A stretch of 64,000 nucleotides of DNA from Acinetobacter puyangensis (GCF_900096995.1 NZ_OANT01000007.1:102173-166172); one strand, 5' to 3'; counted from the first letter of the stretch, positions 28,358 to 40,883 are shown. Numbers and translations: made by a program. Notes: generated by a model from the letters alone, not told the origin.

Positions 28358-28747
28358 GAAATCACCCTGTTTATTTATAGTTAATCAGTACAAAATTGTT
28401 ATTGGTGTAGCATATCAATTCAATCATTACAAAGATTAAAAATCATGAATGATCTGAATAATTGTAGTGATAATAACTAAAAAATATATCAACTTGATGA
28501 TATAAAATGTAAATTTTATTGTGATTGTTAAATTTTTAGTGTCGAGGATTGATTCTGAAAAAATGTTTGATTTTGATATCGTTCCTTGCATAAAAATGAC
28601 CAAAATGCTTTGATCATAATAAGACCAAAGCAGAATTGTTTGTCTGTTCAAAGCTAGGTATTAGTAGATACGAAAGATGGTGAAATATAAAGAAAGAGTG
28701 AGTTCTCGTGATGAGATAAATATGACATTAAGCTAAGGAAAAGCACT
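28358..28747. other. Divergent region between the DUF805 gene and acs
   Basis: 390 bases, very AT-rich, with no supported gene. It should contain the acs promoter. TGACCAAAATGCTTTGATCATAA and AAGACCAAAGCA near 28597-28633 share a GACCAAA motif in direct orientation, a possible activator site, unproven. AAGGAAAAG at 28735-28743 is the acs ribosome-binding site. Confidence 0.4.
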
Positions 28748-30691
28748 ATGAAAGAGATTTATCCAGTACCCGAAAAATTTGCAGAAACTGCACGTACTAC
28801 ACGTCCGGAATATGAAGCACGCTATCAACAATCGATAGAAAATCCCGACGAGTTTTGGGCTGAACAGGCTCGAATTGTGGATTGGATTACGCCTTTTACA
28901 CAGGTTAAAAATACCAGTTTCGATCAAGAAAACTTTAAAATAGAATGGTTTGCCGATGGTCAACTGAATGTTTCGGCAAATTGTCTGGATCGTCATCTGA
29001 AAGAACATCCACATAAACCTGCAATTATCTGGGAAGGTGATCATCCATCACGACACAAGATTGTTTCGTTTAAGGAGTTGCATGATGAAGTCTGTCGCTT
29101 TGCCAATGTATTAAAGAAATATGGCATTCAAAAAGGTGATCGTGTCGTCTTGTATATGCCAATGGTGACTGAGGCGGCCGTAGCAATGCTGGCTTGTACT
29201 CGTATTGGTGCAGTGCATTGTGTGGTCTTCGGTGGGTTTTCACCAGACTCTCTGGCCAGTCGTATTGAGGATTCACAGGCCAAACTGGTGATTACTGCCG
29301 ATTCCAGTATGCGTGGTGGCAAACTGCTGCCGTTAAAAGAAAATGTTGATCAAGCTTTATCCCTGCCCGGCACAGAAAGTGTGGAACATGTCATTGTGGT
29401 CTATCGCAATGCCAATACCATCAATATGCAACAAGGACGTGATCTGTGGTATCACCTGATCATCATGGAGGTCAATGGTATATGCCCGCCAGAACCGATG
29501 AATGCAGAAGATCCCTTATTTATTCTCTATACCTCAGGCTCTACAGGGAAACCCAAAGGAGTTTTGCATACCACTGGCGGTTATTTGGTCTATGCTGCGA
29601 GTACTTTTAAAGAAGTATTTGATATCAAACAGGATGATGTGTATTGGTGTACAGCCGACATTGGCTGGATTACCGGACATTCTTATTTGATTTATGGACC
29701 GCTTGCCAATGGCACCACAACCTTAATGTTTGAAGGGATTCCACAGTATCCGAGCTGGGCACGTTTGGGGCATGTGGTAGATAAACACAAAGTATCGATT
29801 CTCTATACTGCACCGACAGCGATTCGTGCCATGATGCGTGAAGGTGATGCCTATGTTCGGGAAAGTGATCGGAGTAGTTTACGTTTGCTGGGTACAGTCG
29901 GTGAACCGATTAATCCTGAAGCATGGAATTGGTATTATGAAGTTGTTGGTGAAGGACGTTGTCCAATTGTGGATACTTGGTGGCAAACTGAAACCGGCGG
30001 TATCTTAATTTCTCCTTTGCCCGGCGCAACCGATCTAAAACCGGGTTCTGCCACCAAACCTTTATTTGGTATTCAGCCTGCATTGGTGGATGGCGAGGGC
30101 CATGTACTTGAAGGTGCAATAGAGGGTAATCTGGTGATTCAGGACTCTTGGCCTGGTCAGATGCGCGATATCTGGGGTGATCATGCACGTTTTATCGAAG
30201 CTTATTTTTCGACCTTCCCCGGCAATTATTTTACCGGAGATGGTGCACGTCGGGATGATGATGGGTATTACTGGATTACCGGACGTGTCGATGATGTCTT
30301 AAATGTCTCGGGACATCGGTTGGGAACAGCGGAAATTGAAAGTGCGCTAGTTCTGCATGAAAAAGTTGCCGAAGCTGCTGTGGTTGGCATGCCGCATGAG
30401 ATTAAAGGACAGGGCATTTGTACGTTTGTGACCTTACAAGCGGGTGTGGAAGAAAGTGAAGAATTACGTCAGGAACTGATCCAATGGGTACGTAAAGTGC
30501 TTGGACCGGTCGCTAGTCCTGATGCCTTGCATTGGGCGCCAGCATTGCCGAAGACCCGTTCCGGTAAAATCATGCGGCGTATTTTACGCAAAATTGTGGC
30601 GAATGAACTGGATAGTTTAGGAGATACGTCAACATTGGCAGAACCGCAAGTGGTTGAGCAATTGATTATAACGGTGCAGGCTGGAAAATAG
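28748..30691 (+). CDS. acs: Acetyl-CoA synthetase (AMP-forming)
   Basis: 647 residues, full length. It activates acetate to acetyl-CoA via acetyl-AMP. The P-loop-like [14 protein letters not shown] motif (near 262-275), [10 protein letters not shown], the hinge region [22 protein letters not shown], and the C-terminal [11 protein letters not shown] with the lysine that is acetylated in homologues are all present. It stands alone; no actP or yjcH-like acetate permease genes follow. This organism group uses acetate well, so a catabolite-controlled promoter in the long upstream region is likely but not identified. Confidence 0.97.
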   Translation: MKEIYPVPEKFAETARTTRPEYEARYQQSIENPDEFWAEQARIVDWITPFTQVKNTSFDQENFKIEWFADGQLNVSANCLDRHLKEHPHKPAIIWEGDHPSRHKIVSFKELHDEVCRFANVLKKYGIQKGDRVVLYMPMVTEAAVAMLACTRIGAVHCVVFGGFSPDSLASRIEDSQAKLVITADSSMRGGKLLPLKENVDQALSLPGTESVEHVIVVYRNANTINMQQGRDLWYHLIIMEVNGICPPEPMNAEDPLFILYTSGSTGKPKGVLHTTGGYLVYAASTFKEVFDIKQDDVYWCTADIGWITGHSYLIYGPLANGTTTLMFEGIPQYPSWARLGHVVDKHKVSILYTAPTAIRAMMREGDAYVRESDRSSLRLLGTVGEPINPEAWNWYYEVVGEGRCPIVDTWWQTETGGILISPLPGATDLKPGSATKPLFGIQPALVDGEGHVLEGAIEGNLVIQDSWPGQMRDIWGDHARFIEAYFSTFPGNYFTGDGARRDDDGYYWITGRVDDVLNVSGHRLGTAEIESALVLHEKVAEAAVVGMPHEIKGQGICTFVTLQAGVEESEELRQELIQWVRKVLGPVASPDALHWAPALPKTRSGKIMRRILRKIVANELDSLGDTSTLAEPQVVEQLIITVQAGK

Positions 30692-30724
30692 TCAGCTTAA
30701 GTATCTTGTTATTGTGATGTGTAT

Positions 30725-30761
30725 GGCCCTGTAAATCTATTGATTTGCGGGGCGGTTTTAT
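30725..30761 (+). terminator. Weak terminator after acs
   Basis: CCCTGTAAATC-TATT-GATTTGCGGGG imperfect hairpin followed by CGGTTTTAT. The T-run is short and the stem has mismatches. Confidence 0.45.
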
Positions 30762-30769
30762 ATGAAAAA

Positions 30770-31531
30770 TTAGCCTTTGACGAGGCCACCATCCACAATC
30801 AAATTTTGTCCAGTCACAACACGTGACCAAGGTGAAAGAAAGAATAAGACGGTATCTGCAAATTCTGCTGGTGACACAACTTTTTTTAATGGTGTAGAGC
30901 TGGCAATCAGATCAAATACGACTTGCGGTGTAGCATGACTGGCATCGGTCGTTTGTAATAAACCGCCAGATAGCATATTAACCGTAATGCCATATTCTCC
31001 CAATTCATGGGCGGTGGTTCGAGTAAATGCCAGTAAGGCCGCTTTTGCCGCAGTATAGTCATGATAAGGTACGACTGGATTTTGAACTAGATTGGTACCA
31101 ATATTCACAATTCTGCCAAAATGTTGTGCCTGCATATCTGGCAAACCCGCTTGCAGAGTGTTTAGACAGGCATGTACAGCACCATCCAGTTGCGTTTGTA
31201 TTTCAGACCATTGTAAGTTTGTGAGTTTCGGTCGATCTTCGCCATTAAATTTAAAATCCACCAGTGCATTATTGATGATCGATGTAATCGCTTGTCCAAA
31301 ATGTTGTTTAGCTGCATTAAACATTTGTTCAACTTCAATTTTGTCGGTTACATCTGTCTGATAAATAAAAATCTGATCGGGGAATTGCTGTTGTAATTGT
31401 TCAGCAAGCGCATGACTTTTAAAATAATTGACGACAACTTTAGCACCGGCATGGACCAGCGTTGTTGTAATTGCTGCGCCTAAACCTCGCGCCCCTCCTG
31501 TGACCAATACGATTTGTTGATTAATTTGCAT
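30770..31531 (-). CDS. SDR oxidoreductase, FabG-like
   Basis: 253 residues, classical SDR. It has the cofactor motif TGGARGLG (11-18), a NNA motif (SIINNALVDF, near 89-92), a catalytic serine region IVNIGTNLVQ where the usual Ser is replaced by Gly-Thr-Asn, the Tyr-Lys pair in YTAAKAAL, and a C-terminal VDGGLVKG. The annotation as 3-oxoacyl-ACP reductase would be by similarity only; the altered serine motif (GTN in place of SS) is worth noting, though a threonine or asparagine may take its place. It converges on acs with no other partner. Confidence 0.8.
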   Translation of the reverse strand: MQINQQIVLVTGGARGLGAAITTTLVHAGAKVVVNYFKSHALAEQLQQQFPDQIFIYQTDVTDKIEVEQMFNAAKQHFGQAITSIINNALVDFKFNGEDRPKLTNLQWSEIQTQLDGAVHACLNTLQAGLPDMQAQHFGRIVNIGTNLVQNPVVPYHDYTAAKAALLAFTRTTAHELGEYGITVNMLSGGLLQTTDASHATPQVVFDLIASSTPLKKVVSPAEFADTVLFFLSPWSRVVTGQNLIVDGGLVKG

Positions 31532-31679
31532 GTATTTGATACCTGAATTTTGATGAATAGTTTGTAAAGGATATTAGGGTAAGACGCAATACTTTTGCAT
31601 AAGTTCATTAATCTTAAGATGCACAAAAAACCAAATAAAAACCTGAATTCTCAAAGTAATCAATCTGACAAAGTGCTAA

Positions 31680-33065
<1,386 letters not shown>

Positions 33066-33075
33066 AACGATCACG

Positions 33076-34281
33076 ATGATGAAACAGATAAAAACCTACA
33101 AATTTCAACAGATACAGGATCGGATCGACCATTTTTTTAATTGGCTGATGACACGATTACCTGAGGAAGTCTCGGCAAGGAATACACTATTATTTTGTGT
33201 ACTGGCCTTGTTGTGTATCGGAACGGTCATGGTGGCTTCGGCCTCCATGCCGTATGCCGAACGACTACATGAAAATTCGCTGCATTATATTTCCCGGCAC
33301 CTGTTATATGTGGTATTGGCGATCATTGCTGTGATTGCGGCCTATAATGTGCAGTTGCGTTATTGGTTTGGTAAGGCACCGATTATGCTCTGGCTGGGCA
33401 CTATCACTTTATTGATTGCAGTTCTGGTGGTTGGGCGAGATGTGAATGGTTCTACCCGCTGGTTAAGTCTGGCTGGCTTTAGTATTCAGCCATCGGAAAT
33501 TGCCAAATTTGCCATGGCTGTTTTTACCGCAGATTATGTGGTACGTCGTGGCGGAGAAGTGCGTGAGAGTCTGTTAAGCGTCATGCGCTTGAGTATCCCA
33601 GTAGGTACAACCGTCGGCTTGATTATGCTTGAACCGGACTTGGGTGCATCGGCTGTGGTCGTGGTCACTGTAGCGATGATTTTCTTTCTGGCTGGTGCGC
33701 CCGGTAAAGCACTGGCGAGTGTGTTTGGCGTCTTGATCGCCTTTCTGGCGACCTTTATTCTTATCGAGCCCTATCGCTTACGTCGTATGTTGTCATTTTC
33801 CAATCCTTGGGAAGATCCGCTCGGTGCTGGTTATCAGTTGTCGCAAAGTTTAATGGCTTTTGGTCGTGGCGAATGGTTTGGGACCGGTTTGGGACATAGT
33901 GTACAAAAACTGGCTTATTTGCCCGAAGCCCATACCGATTTTATGCTGGCAGTGACCGCAGAGGAATTGGGCTTTGTCGGCATTACTCTGATTTTTAGTT
34001 TGTCTTTTCTGATGGTGGGCTGTTGTATGCGTATTGCACATCGTGCGCTGGTCAATCAGCATTTACGCAGTGGCTATCTGGCCTATGGCATTGCTGTGAT
34101 TTTCTTGCTGCAAATTTGTGTGAATGCCGGTATGAATATGGGGCTGATTCCAACCAAGGGATTAACTTTGCCCTTTATTAGTTATGGCGGGTCTTCATTG
34201 TTAATGTGTGCCTTTATGATTGGGGTCATGTTCCGCATCGATCGGGATACTTCTGAAAAAACTGAAGAACGACTGACTTAA
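33076..34281 (+). CDS. ftsW: Lipid II-polymerising glycosyltransferase FtsW (SEDS family)
   Basis: 401 residues with about ten membrane segments. SEDS proteins polymerise lipid II at the septum with the class B PBP FtsI. Typical sequences are ASASMPYAERLHENSLHYISRH, GSTRWLSLAGFSIQPSEIAKFA, the conserved LEPDLGASAVV with the catalytic-site Asp region, EAHTDFMLAVTAEELGFVG, and the C-terminal PFISYGGSSLLM. It is called FtsW and not RodA because of its coupling to murD. A terminator follows. Confidence 0.95.
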   Translation: MMKQIKTYKFQQIQDRIDHFFNWLMTRLPEEVSARNTLLFCVLALLCIGTVMVASASMPYAERLHENSLHYISRHLLYVVLAIIAVIAAYNVQLRYWFGKAPIMLWLGTITLLIAVLVVGRDVNGSTRWLSLAGFSIQPSEIAKFAMAVFTADYVVRRGGEVRESLLSVMRLSIPVGTTVGLIMLEPDLGASAVVVVTVAMIFFLAGAPGKALASVFGVLIAFLATFILIEPYRLRRMLSFSNPWEDPLGAGYQLSQSLMAFGRGEWFGTGLGHSVQKLAYLPEAHTDFMLAVTAEELGFVGITLIFSLSFLMVGCCMRIAHRALVNQHLRSGYLAYGIAVIFLLQICVNAGMNMGLIPTKGLTLPFISYGGSSLLMCAFMIGVMFRIDRDTSEKTEERLT

Positions 34282-34301
34282 GTTTAGTCATGATCAACAT
34301 C

Positions 34302-34326
34302 AAGCAGACTTCGGTCTGCTTTTTAT
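34302..34326 (+). terminator. Terminator of murD-ftsW
   Basis: AAGCAGAC-TTC-GGTCTGCTT hairpin followed by TTTATT, about 20 bases after ftsW. It also lies just past the stop of the convergent gluQ. Confidence 0.85.
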
Positions 34327-34333
34327 TGCGCTT

Positions 34334-35470
34334 TTATTGGTAGTTTCCAGTGAGGTGCTGTTGCTTGGGAATTAAATCACGATTCCATTGTTGTACAGCC
34401 TGTTTTAACATGATTTCAGGGTGATCAAGATCCAGTGTGGGTTGCTGTAATGCCTGAGCAGCCTGAGCGAGTAGAACAGGGGCTTGTTTGATGTCTAATG
34501 CTTGGGCAAGGTTTTGTTTTGACAGTTTTTGGCCTTGGCTATTCATGGCGAGTGGTAGGTGCATATAGTGTAAGGCAGGATAATGTAGACATTGTCCAAG
34601 CCAGATTTGGCGTGCGGTATTATCCAGTAGATCTGCACCGCGCACCACATGGGTAACGCCCTGTAAATAATCATCAACCACGACAGCCAATTGATAACTG
34701 ATAATGCCATCACGCCGTTTTAAAATAAAATCGCCTAAATCCTGTTGTAAATTACTACAATGTCGCCCTTGTAATGGATCTTCAAAACAGATGTCTTGAT
34801 CAGCTACTTTAAGACGAATAGCCTGATGTGCAAAAGGCAGTTTTAAGTTACGACATGTGCCGCTATAAATGGCATTACTGCCCAAAATTTTGCGGGTACA
34901 CTGACAGGCATAAATCAAATCATTTTGTTGCAGTTGTGACAATACATCTTCATAAATTTCGAGACGTTCTTTTTGAAATAGAATTGGTGCGTCAGATTCA
35001 AAATGAAATGCTTCAAGACAAGCCAGAATATGGCTTTCACTGTGCGGATAAATACGTGGAATATCGGTATCTTCAATCCGTACCAACCATTTGCCACCAT
35101 GTGATTTTGCCTCGCAATAACTGGCAAATGCAGTAATTAATGAGCCAAAATGTAAAGGGCCGGTAGGTGATGGTGCAAACCTTCCAATGTATGAGCAACG
35201 AGGAAACACTGTTTCATTAGTTGCGCAAGAACGAGGAAACACTGTTTCATTCGTTGCGCAAGAATGGTTAAGCGAAACATTGTTTCGCCGTTGCGCAAGA
35301 GTAAAGCTATGCTTTTCTGGCAAGGTATCTGGCGTTTCATCGATTGTGCAATAGCGATGAAGCAAAGCATCATCTTTCTGCTGGGAAAGAGAGTTGTTAT
35401 GCTTTTCTGGAAGATGATCAAACAAAACAGCGGAGTCTTGCCCCGCTGTTGGAAGATGCTTTTTAGGCAT
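34334..35470 (-). CDS. gluQ: Glutamyl-Q tRNA(Asp) synthetase with a repeat-encoded N-terminal extension
   Basis: 378 residues. The C-terminal ~285 residues are a normal GluQ-RS: it charges glutamate onto queuosine at position 34 of tRNA(Asp). The core starts at YIGRFAPSPTG (residue 94); the HIGH-like motif is HFGS (about 107-110) and the KMSKS-like motif is KLSKQ. The family usually begins within a few residues of YIGRFAPSPTG, so residues 1-92 are extra. They hold LPEKH at 20-24 and 50-54 in a 30-residue repeat, and SCATNETVFPR twice in a row (70-91). The ATG is five bases after dksA, as expected for the dksA-gluQ operon. A GTG at codon 88 could start the core, but no ribosome-binding site precedes it. 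Confidence 0.9.
   Translation of the reverse strand: MPKKHLPTAGQDSAVLFDHLPEKHNNSLSQQKDDALLHRYCTIDETPDTLPEKHSFTLAQRRNNVSLNHSCATNETVFPRSCATNETVFPRCSYIGRFAPSPTGPLHFGSLITAFASYCEAKSHGGKWLVRIEDTDIPRIYPHSESHILACLEAFHFESDAPILFQKERLEIYEDVLSQLQQNDLIYACQCTRKILGSNAIYSGTCRNLKLPFAHQAIRLKVADQDICFEDPLQGRHCSNLQQDLGDFILKRRDGIISYQLAVVVDDYLQGVTHVVRGADLLDNTARQIWLGQCLHYPALHYMHLPLAMNSQGQKLSKQNLAQALDIKQAPVLLAQAAQALQQPTLDLDHPEIMLKQAVQQWNRDLIPKQQHLTGNYQ
35197..35420. repeat. Palindrome-rich tandem repeats inside gluQ
   Basis: A 33-base unit is repeated directly: the 22-base block starting AACGAGGAAACACTG lies at 35197 and again at 35230. Each unit has the palindrome GAAACA-C-TGTTTC (35203-35215, 35236-35248) and is followed by the perfect palindrome TTGCGCAA (35221, 35254 and 35291). 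A third, diverged unit has GCGAAACA-T-TGTTTCGC (35272-35288). Further away GCTTTTCTGG recurs at 35311 and 35401, a 90-base period. All periods are multiples of three, so the gluQ frame stays open. Confidence 0.85.
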
Positions 35471-35475
35471 GGTGT

Positions 35476-36003
35476 TTAGCCGTTATTTTGTTTCTCTTTG
35501 ATCTCTGCAAGTGTTTTGCAATCGATACATAAGGTGGCAGTCGGGCGAGCTTCTAAACGACGTAAGCCAATCTCGATACCACAGGTTTCACAATAGCCAT
35601 AATCTTCATCTTTAATGGCTTGTAAAGACTGCTCAATTTTACGGATCAGTTTGCGTTCACGATCACGGGTACGTAATTCGATGGCAAATTCTTCTTCCTG
35701 TGTCGCGCGGTCATTGACATCGGGTAAGGCAGAAGATTCATCCTGCATGGACGATAATGTACGATCGACTTCAGACATGAGTTCGGCTTTCCACGCTTCA
35801 AGAATTTTGCGAAAATGCTCAAGCTGCCCTTCGGACATATATTCTTCATTTTTCTTTTCTTGATAGGGGGCAAATCCAAACAAGCTTGCAGTGGTACCCA
35901 TTTCAGTTTTTGTTTTGGGTTTGCGCGTACGTTTTACTGCTGGCTTTTCTGTTGTCGCCACGTCTTTCACATCATCTATAGGTGTTTCGTTTTGATTCGC
36001 CAT
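35476..36003 (-). CDS. dksA: RNA polymerase-binding transcription factor DksA
   Basis: 175 residues. DksA binds the secondary channel of RNA polymerase and with ppGpp controls rRNA and amino acid promoters. The coiled-coil has the acidic tip region (SSALPDVNDRATQEEEF) and the C-terminus has the zinc finger CETCG...CIDCK. An N-terminal lysine- and threonine-rich extension of about 25 residues (TRKPKTKTEMG) precedes the standard part, as in other Acinetobacter. The second in-frame ATG (36003) is preferred because GAGGA lies nine bases upstream; the first, at 36012, is only one or two bases from it. gluQ follows in the operon. Confidence 0.96.
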   Translation of the reverse strand: MANQNETPIDDVKDVATTEKPAVKRTRKPKTKTEMGTTASLFGFAPYQEKKNEEYMSEGQLEHFRKILEAWKAELMSEVDRTLSSMQDESSALPDVNDRATQEEEFAIELRTRDRERKLIRKIEQSLQAIKDEDYGYCETCGIEIGLRRLEARPTATLCIDCKTLAEIKEKQNNG

Positions 36004-36181
36004 ATAGGGCATTCCTCATCGTACAAGTTATCTATACGCAAAAGTTGGGGGTTTACAAGCAAGTTAATTAACATAAGAAACTTGCATCATTTCCCCTAGG
36101 GTGGCACATCATATAGGCTTTTATGCCAAGATGATAGTATTAAATCGTGAACAATCGTTGCAAGATTTTTAAACCTTATTC

Positions 36182-36231
36182 TAGGGTGTGTTAAATCTTC
36201 ATCAAAACAAATGAAATTTTCACACGCCCTA
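36182..36231. repeat. 50-base imperfect palindrome at the 3' end of cpdA
   Basis: TAGGGTGTGTTAAATCTTCATC reads against the reverse complement of the other end, TAGGGCGTGTGAAAATTTCATT, with about five mismatches over 22 bases and a six-base centre. The right arm includes the cpdA stop codon (TAG). It may work as a transcript-end hairpin or be a small dispersed repeat; there is no T-run on either side. Confidence 0.6.
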
Positions 36232-37050
36232 ATATTCACATAATTTATAATCGATTTCACCAATATTTTCAGACAATCGTAAGATTTTTGTGTCGTAGTT
36301 GCCATTTGCGTACAGTTCCAGAATCCGATAACCAGGCGGTTGGCTATCCAGACAAAATTCTTCACTTTGTGGTTTAAATTGGATGCAGGTGGACGGACAG
36401 GATAAAAAGTCGATATGCCGATGCTGGTAGAGAAAGTCTTGATGAACATGACCTGACAAGACGATTTTCACTTGTTGCTGATCCTCAATACACTCCAGAA
36501 AAGCCTGTTGATTTTGTAAACCATGTTGATCCAGCCATTTACAGCCAACGGGAAAGGTATTGTGATGCAAGGCAAGCACAGTAAAATAATCGTGATATTG
36601 ATGCAGTAATTGGGACAAATGCGCCAGTTGTATTGGTGAAATTTCACCCGACACACAGCCATGTTTCTGACTGTTGAGCATGATGATGCACCATTTGCCG
36701 ATTAGAATGATTTCGGGTTCTTCAGATGGCGATTGAGCCGGAAAATTACCATTATCATCATGATTACCACGGATCCAGTAATGTGGTAAATCATATGTGG
36801 CGACTTCATCGAGATAGTCTTGATACGTTTGTTGCGATGGCTGTTGTGCAATATCGCCTGTCGAAAGGATGCAGTCAAAAGGCAGATGGCGTTTGCTATG
36901 TTCAATCACCATTTGTAATGATTTAAAAGGTTGAATCCCTGCAAAAAAATCCTGCTTATTTTCTAATAAGTGTGGATCACTTAATTGCAATAATCGAATG
37001 GGGTGTTCATCGTGAGGAGGCTGGGGAATAATATCGAGATGTAAAGGCAT
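36229..37050 (-). CDS. cpdA: 3',5'-cyclic-nucleotide phosphodiesterase, CpdA-like
   Basis: 273 residues, calcineurin-like metallophosphoesterase. The five metal motifs are visible in order: SDPHLL (residues 25-30), GDIAQQ, GNHDDN, LALHHNT and GHVHQD. CpdA hydrolyses cAMP and so tunes CRP/Vfr-type signalling. It lies 13 bases after a NUDIX gene; the same nudF-cpdA pairing occurs in E. coli, which supports the name. The stop codon lies in a palindromic repeat. Confidence 0.9.
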   Translation of the reverse strand: MPLHLDIIPQPPHDEHPIRLLQLSDPHLLENKQDFFAGIQPFKSLQMVIEHSKRHLPFDCILSTGDIAQQPSQQTYQDYLDEVATYDLPHYWIRGNHDDNGNFPAQSPSEEPEIILIGKWCIIMLNSQKHGCVSGEISPIQLAHLSQLLHQYHDYFTVLALHHNTFPVGCKWLDQHGLQNQQAFLECIEDQQQVKIVLSGHVHQDFLYQHRHIDFLSCPSTCIQFKPQSEEFCLDSQPPGYRILELYANGNYDTKILRLSENIGEIDYKLCEY

Positions 37051-37063
37051 CTATAAAATCCCC

Positions 37064-37690
37064 TTAAGTCTTTTCGTGTTGAATAAGAAATAATTGGAAC
37101 CATTGCATGGCAATGATCAGTGGTGCATTACGAAAATAACCCTGCTGATATAAAGCTTCGAGTTGTTCATAATCGAAGAGATGTACTTTGATGTCTTCAT
37201 TTTCCGAGGCTTCACCATGAATACCACCACAATGGCTTAAATCCGCAGTGGCTACATAGAAATTAAAAATTTCATCACTGGCACCGGTTGATGGATGATA
37301 ACGAGAAACAAATTGTAATTGTTCAATCTGGCAACCCGCTTCTTCTAAAGCCTCACGTTTTAGGCAGGTTTCAGCATCTTCACCGGGATCAATCAGTCCG
37401 GCAATAATCTCCAGTTGCCATGGAGTATCTGCCAGATTCATGGCGCCGGCACGGAACTGTTCAATCAGTAAGAATTTTTTTAAATGAGGATCATGTACAA
37501 AAACGCCCGCAGCCTCACGGCGACGAACGATTTCACGATGAATTTTGGCACCAAATTGTCTGGTGGCAAAAAGGCGATGGCGAAGTGTGATCGATTCGAC
37601 TTGAACAAACCCTTGGTACAATGTTTGTTGCTGTAGAATTTCTACATCTTGATTGGAAAATTGTGGTTTATAAATCGAATCATCACACAT
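37064..37690 (-). CDS. nudF: ADP-ribose pyrophosphatase, NUDIX family
   Basis: 208 residues. The NUDIX box GLIDPGEDAETCLKREALEEAG fits G-x5-E-x7-RE-x2-EE-xG completely (about residues 97-118). It hydrolyses ADP-ribose to AMP and ribose-5-phosphate. The N-terminal QVESITLRHRLFATRQFG region and the substrate-binding FVHDPHLKKFLLIEQFRAGA are as in NudF. It is the first gene of a pair with cpdA. TPP-riboswitch-controlled thiC lies upstream on the same strand with a 72-base gap; whether it reads through is not clear since no good terminator was seen between. Confidence 0.9.
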   Translation of the reverse strand: MCDDSIYKPQFSNQDVEILQQQTLYQGFVQVESITLRHRLFATRQFGAKIHREIVRRREAAGVFVHDPHLKKFLLIEQFRAGAMNLADTPWQLEIIAGLIDPGEDAETCLKREALEEAGCQIEQLQFVSRYHPSTGASDEIFNFYVATADLSHCGGIHGEASENEDIKVHLFDYEQLEALYQQGYFRNAPLIIAMQWFQLFLIQHEKT

Positions 37691-37762
37691 TATTTTATAC
37701 TATCAAAAGTTGCTGTTTATTTCCCCTAATATGCCATATTTTGCGCTGATTTCATGGAAAAT

Positions 37763-39685
<1,923 letters not shown>

Positions 39686-39760
39686 TTAACGAATCAAGCA
39701 CGACCAAAAACAATGGTGAGGGTTTTATCCTGAACGGGATAAAAAACATACGTTTTTAGA

Positions 39761-39876
39761 TGGCTTGATTCCTACGCAGGTCTTAACCTGATCAGGTTCA
39801 ACGGTACTCACATTCAAGTTCCTCAAAAGGTAACTTATGCGATCTCAGCAGTGTGTTAACTGCGCTCCGTCAAGCG
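39761..39876 (-). promoter_or_regulatory. TPP (THI-box) riboswitch of thiC
   Basis: On the minus strand the conserved parts occur in order: GGAGCGC, CTGAGATCGC, then ACCGTTGAACCTGATCAGG, and GCGTAGGAA. Outer pairing GCTTGA / TCAAGC closes helix P1. About 100 bases lie between it and the thiC start; they contain a TTTATCC/GGATAAA hairpin (about 39724-39743), which could be part of the expression switch. Binding of thiamine diphosphate should turn thiC off. Confidence 0.93.
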
Positions 39877-39984
39877 ATGTTTAAAGATTAACAGATTTTT
39901 TAAAGAAAGATAGGGTCAGGCTATACGCTAAAAGTCTTAAAAGTGTAATTCGAATAAAAATTTAAAGGGTATTATCCATCGTCA

Positions 39985-40011
39985 TAAAAAACGTAGGTAC
40001 ATGACCTACGT
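39985..40011 (-). terminator. Terminator of the ubiG-mupP-yciK group
   Basis: ACGTAGGT / ACCTACGT perfect eight-pair stem; on the minus strand it is followed by six T. It lies 40 bases beyond the stop of the yciK-like gene. Confidence 0.88.
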
Positions 40012-40050
40012 AGCGAGATAAACTTTAAATTATCATTTTAAACTATAGAC

Positions 40051-40800
40051 TTAGCCTTGTGCATCAAAGGTTTGTCCGGAAATACCCGTACTGTCATCAC
40101 CCATTAAATACAAATAGGCAGGCATGATATCATCTGGTGTCGGTAGGGTTTTGGGATCTTCCTGCGGATAGGCTTTGGCGCGCATGGCGGTACGGGTTGC
40201 CTCCGGATTAATGCAGTTAAAACGGATATTCTGATGTTCAGTCATTTCTGCTGCAAAAATTTTACTTAATGCTTCTACACCAAATTTGGAAATAGAGTAA
40301 GCACCCCATAGCGCACGGGCATCACGACCGACCCCGCTACTGGCAAAGACGACGGAGGCATTTTTAGAGCGCTGTAATAAAGGTAATAAGGCTTGAGTCA
40401 GAGCAAAAGGTGCTCGTAAATTCACATCCATCACCTCATCCCAGACCTCAACCGGATAATTGGCGAGGGCAACGCGTTCACCCAGAATACCGGCATTATG
40501 CAAAATACCATCCAGACGACCAAATTGCTGTTCTAGCGTATCGACTAATAATTCATAGTCACGAGCCGATGCACTGGATAATTGTAAAGGTAAAATTGCT
40601 GGTTGCGGTGCGCCGAGTGATTCGATTTCATCATAAATCACTTCCAGTTTGGTGAGGGTACGACCGTGTAAGACCACCGTTGCACCGTGCAAGGCAAAGT
40701 TAATAGCAGCAGCACGACCAATTCCATCACCGCTTCCTGTTACTAAAATGACACGGTCTTTGAGCAAATCTGGCGCAGGGTGATATTCTTTAAAATTCAT
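40051..40800 (-). CDS. yciK: YciK-family SDR oxidoreductase
   Basis: 249 residues. Cofactor motif TGSGDGIG (residues 21-28), HNAG, the catalytic serine in ASSGVGRDARALWGAYSISK with the Tyr-Lys pair, and the family C-terminus TGISGQTFDAQG. YciK-type proteins are SDRs of unknown substrate. The gene lies 83 bases after the mupP-like gene; the order ubiG, mupP, yciK matches that recalled from pseudomonads, so it is likely the third gene of that operon. A terminator follows it. Confidence 0.87.
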   Translation of the reverse strand: MNFKEYHPAPDLLKDRVILVTGSGDGIGRAAAINFALHGATVVLHGRTLTKLEVIYDEIESLGAPQPAILPLQLSSASARDYELLVDTLEQQFGRLDGILHNAGILGERVALANYPVEVWDEVMDVNLRAPFALTQALLPLLQRSKNASVVFASSGVGRDARALWGAYSISKFGVEALSKIFAAEMTEHQNIRFNCINPEATRTAMRAKAYPQEDPKTLPTPDDIMPAYLYLMGDDSTGISGQTFDAQG

Positions 40801-40883
40801 GCTGTGACCTCTAATATTGTTGCTGTTATTCTAGATAGATTATGCTTGTCTGAAGGTCAAAGTCAAAAATATTTTGTCAGTGA

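Noticed and set aside
28436..28651. 71-codon minus-strand frame upstream of acs
   Set aside because: Very AT-rich, many Ile and Thr codons as expected by chance, with no clear ribosome-binding site; probably noise in the promoter region.
35195..35300. Repeats at the gluQ start as a CRISPR-like array
   Set aside because: Units are directly joined without unique spacers of constant length, and no cas genes are near.
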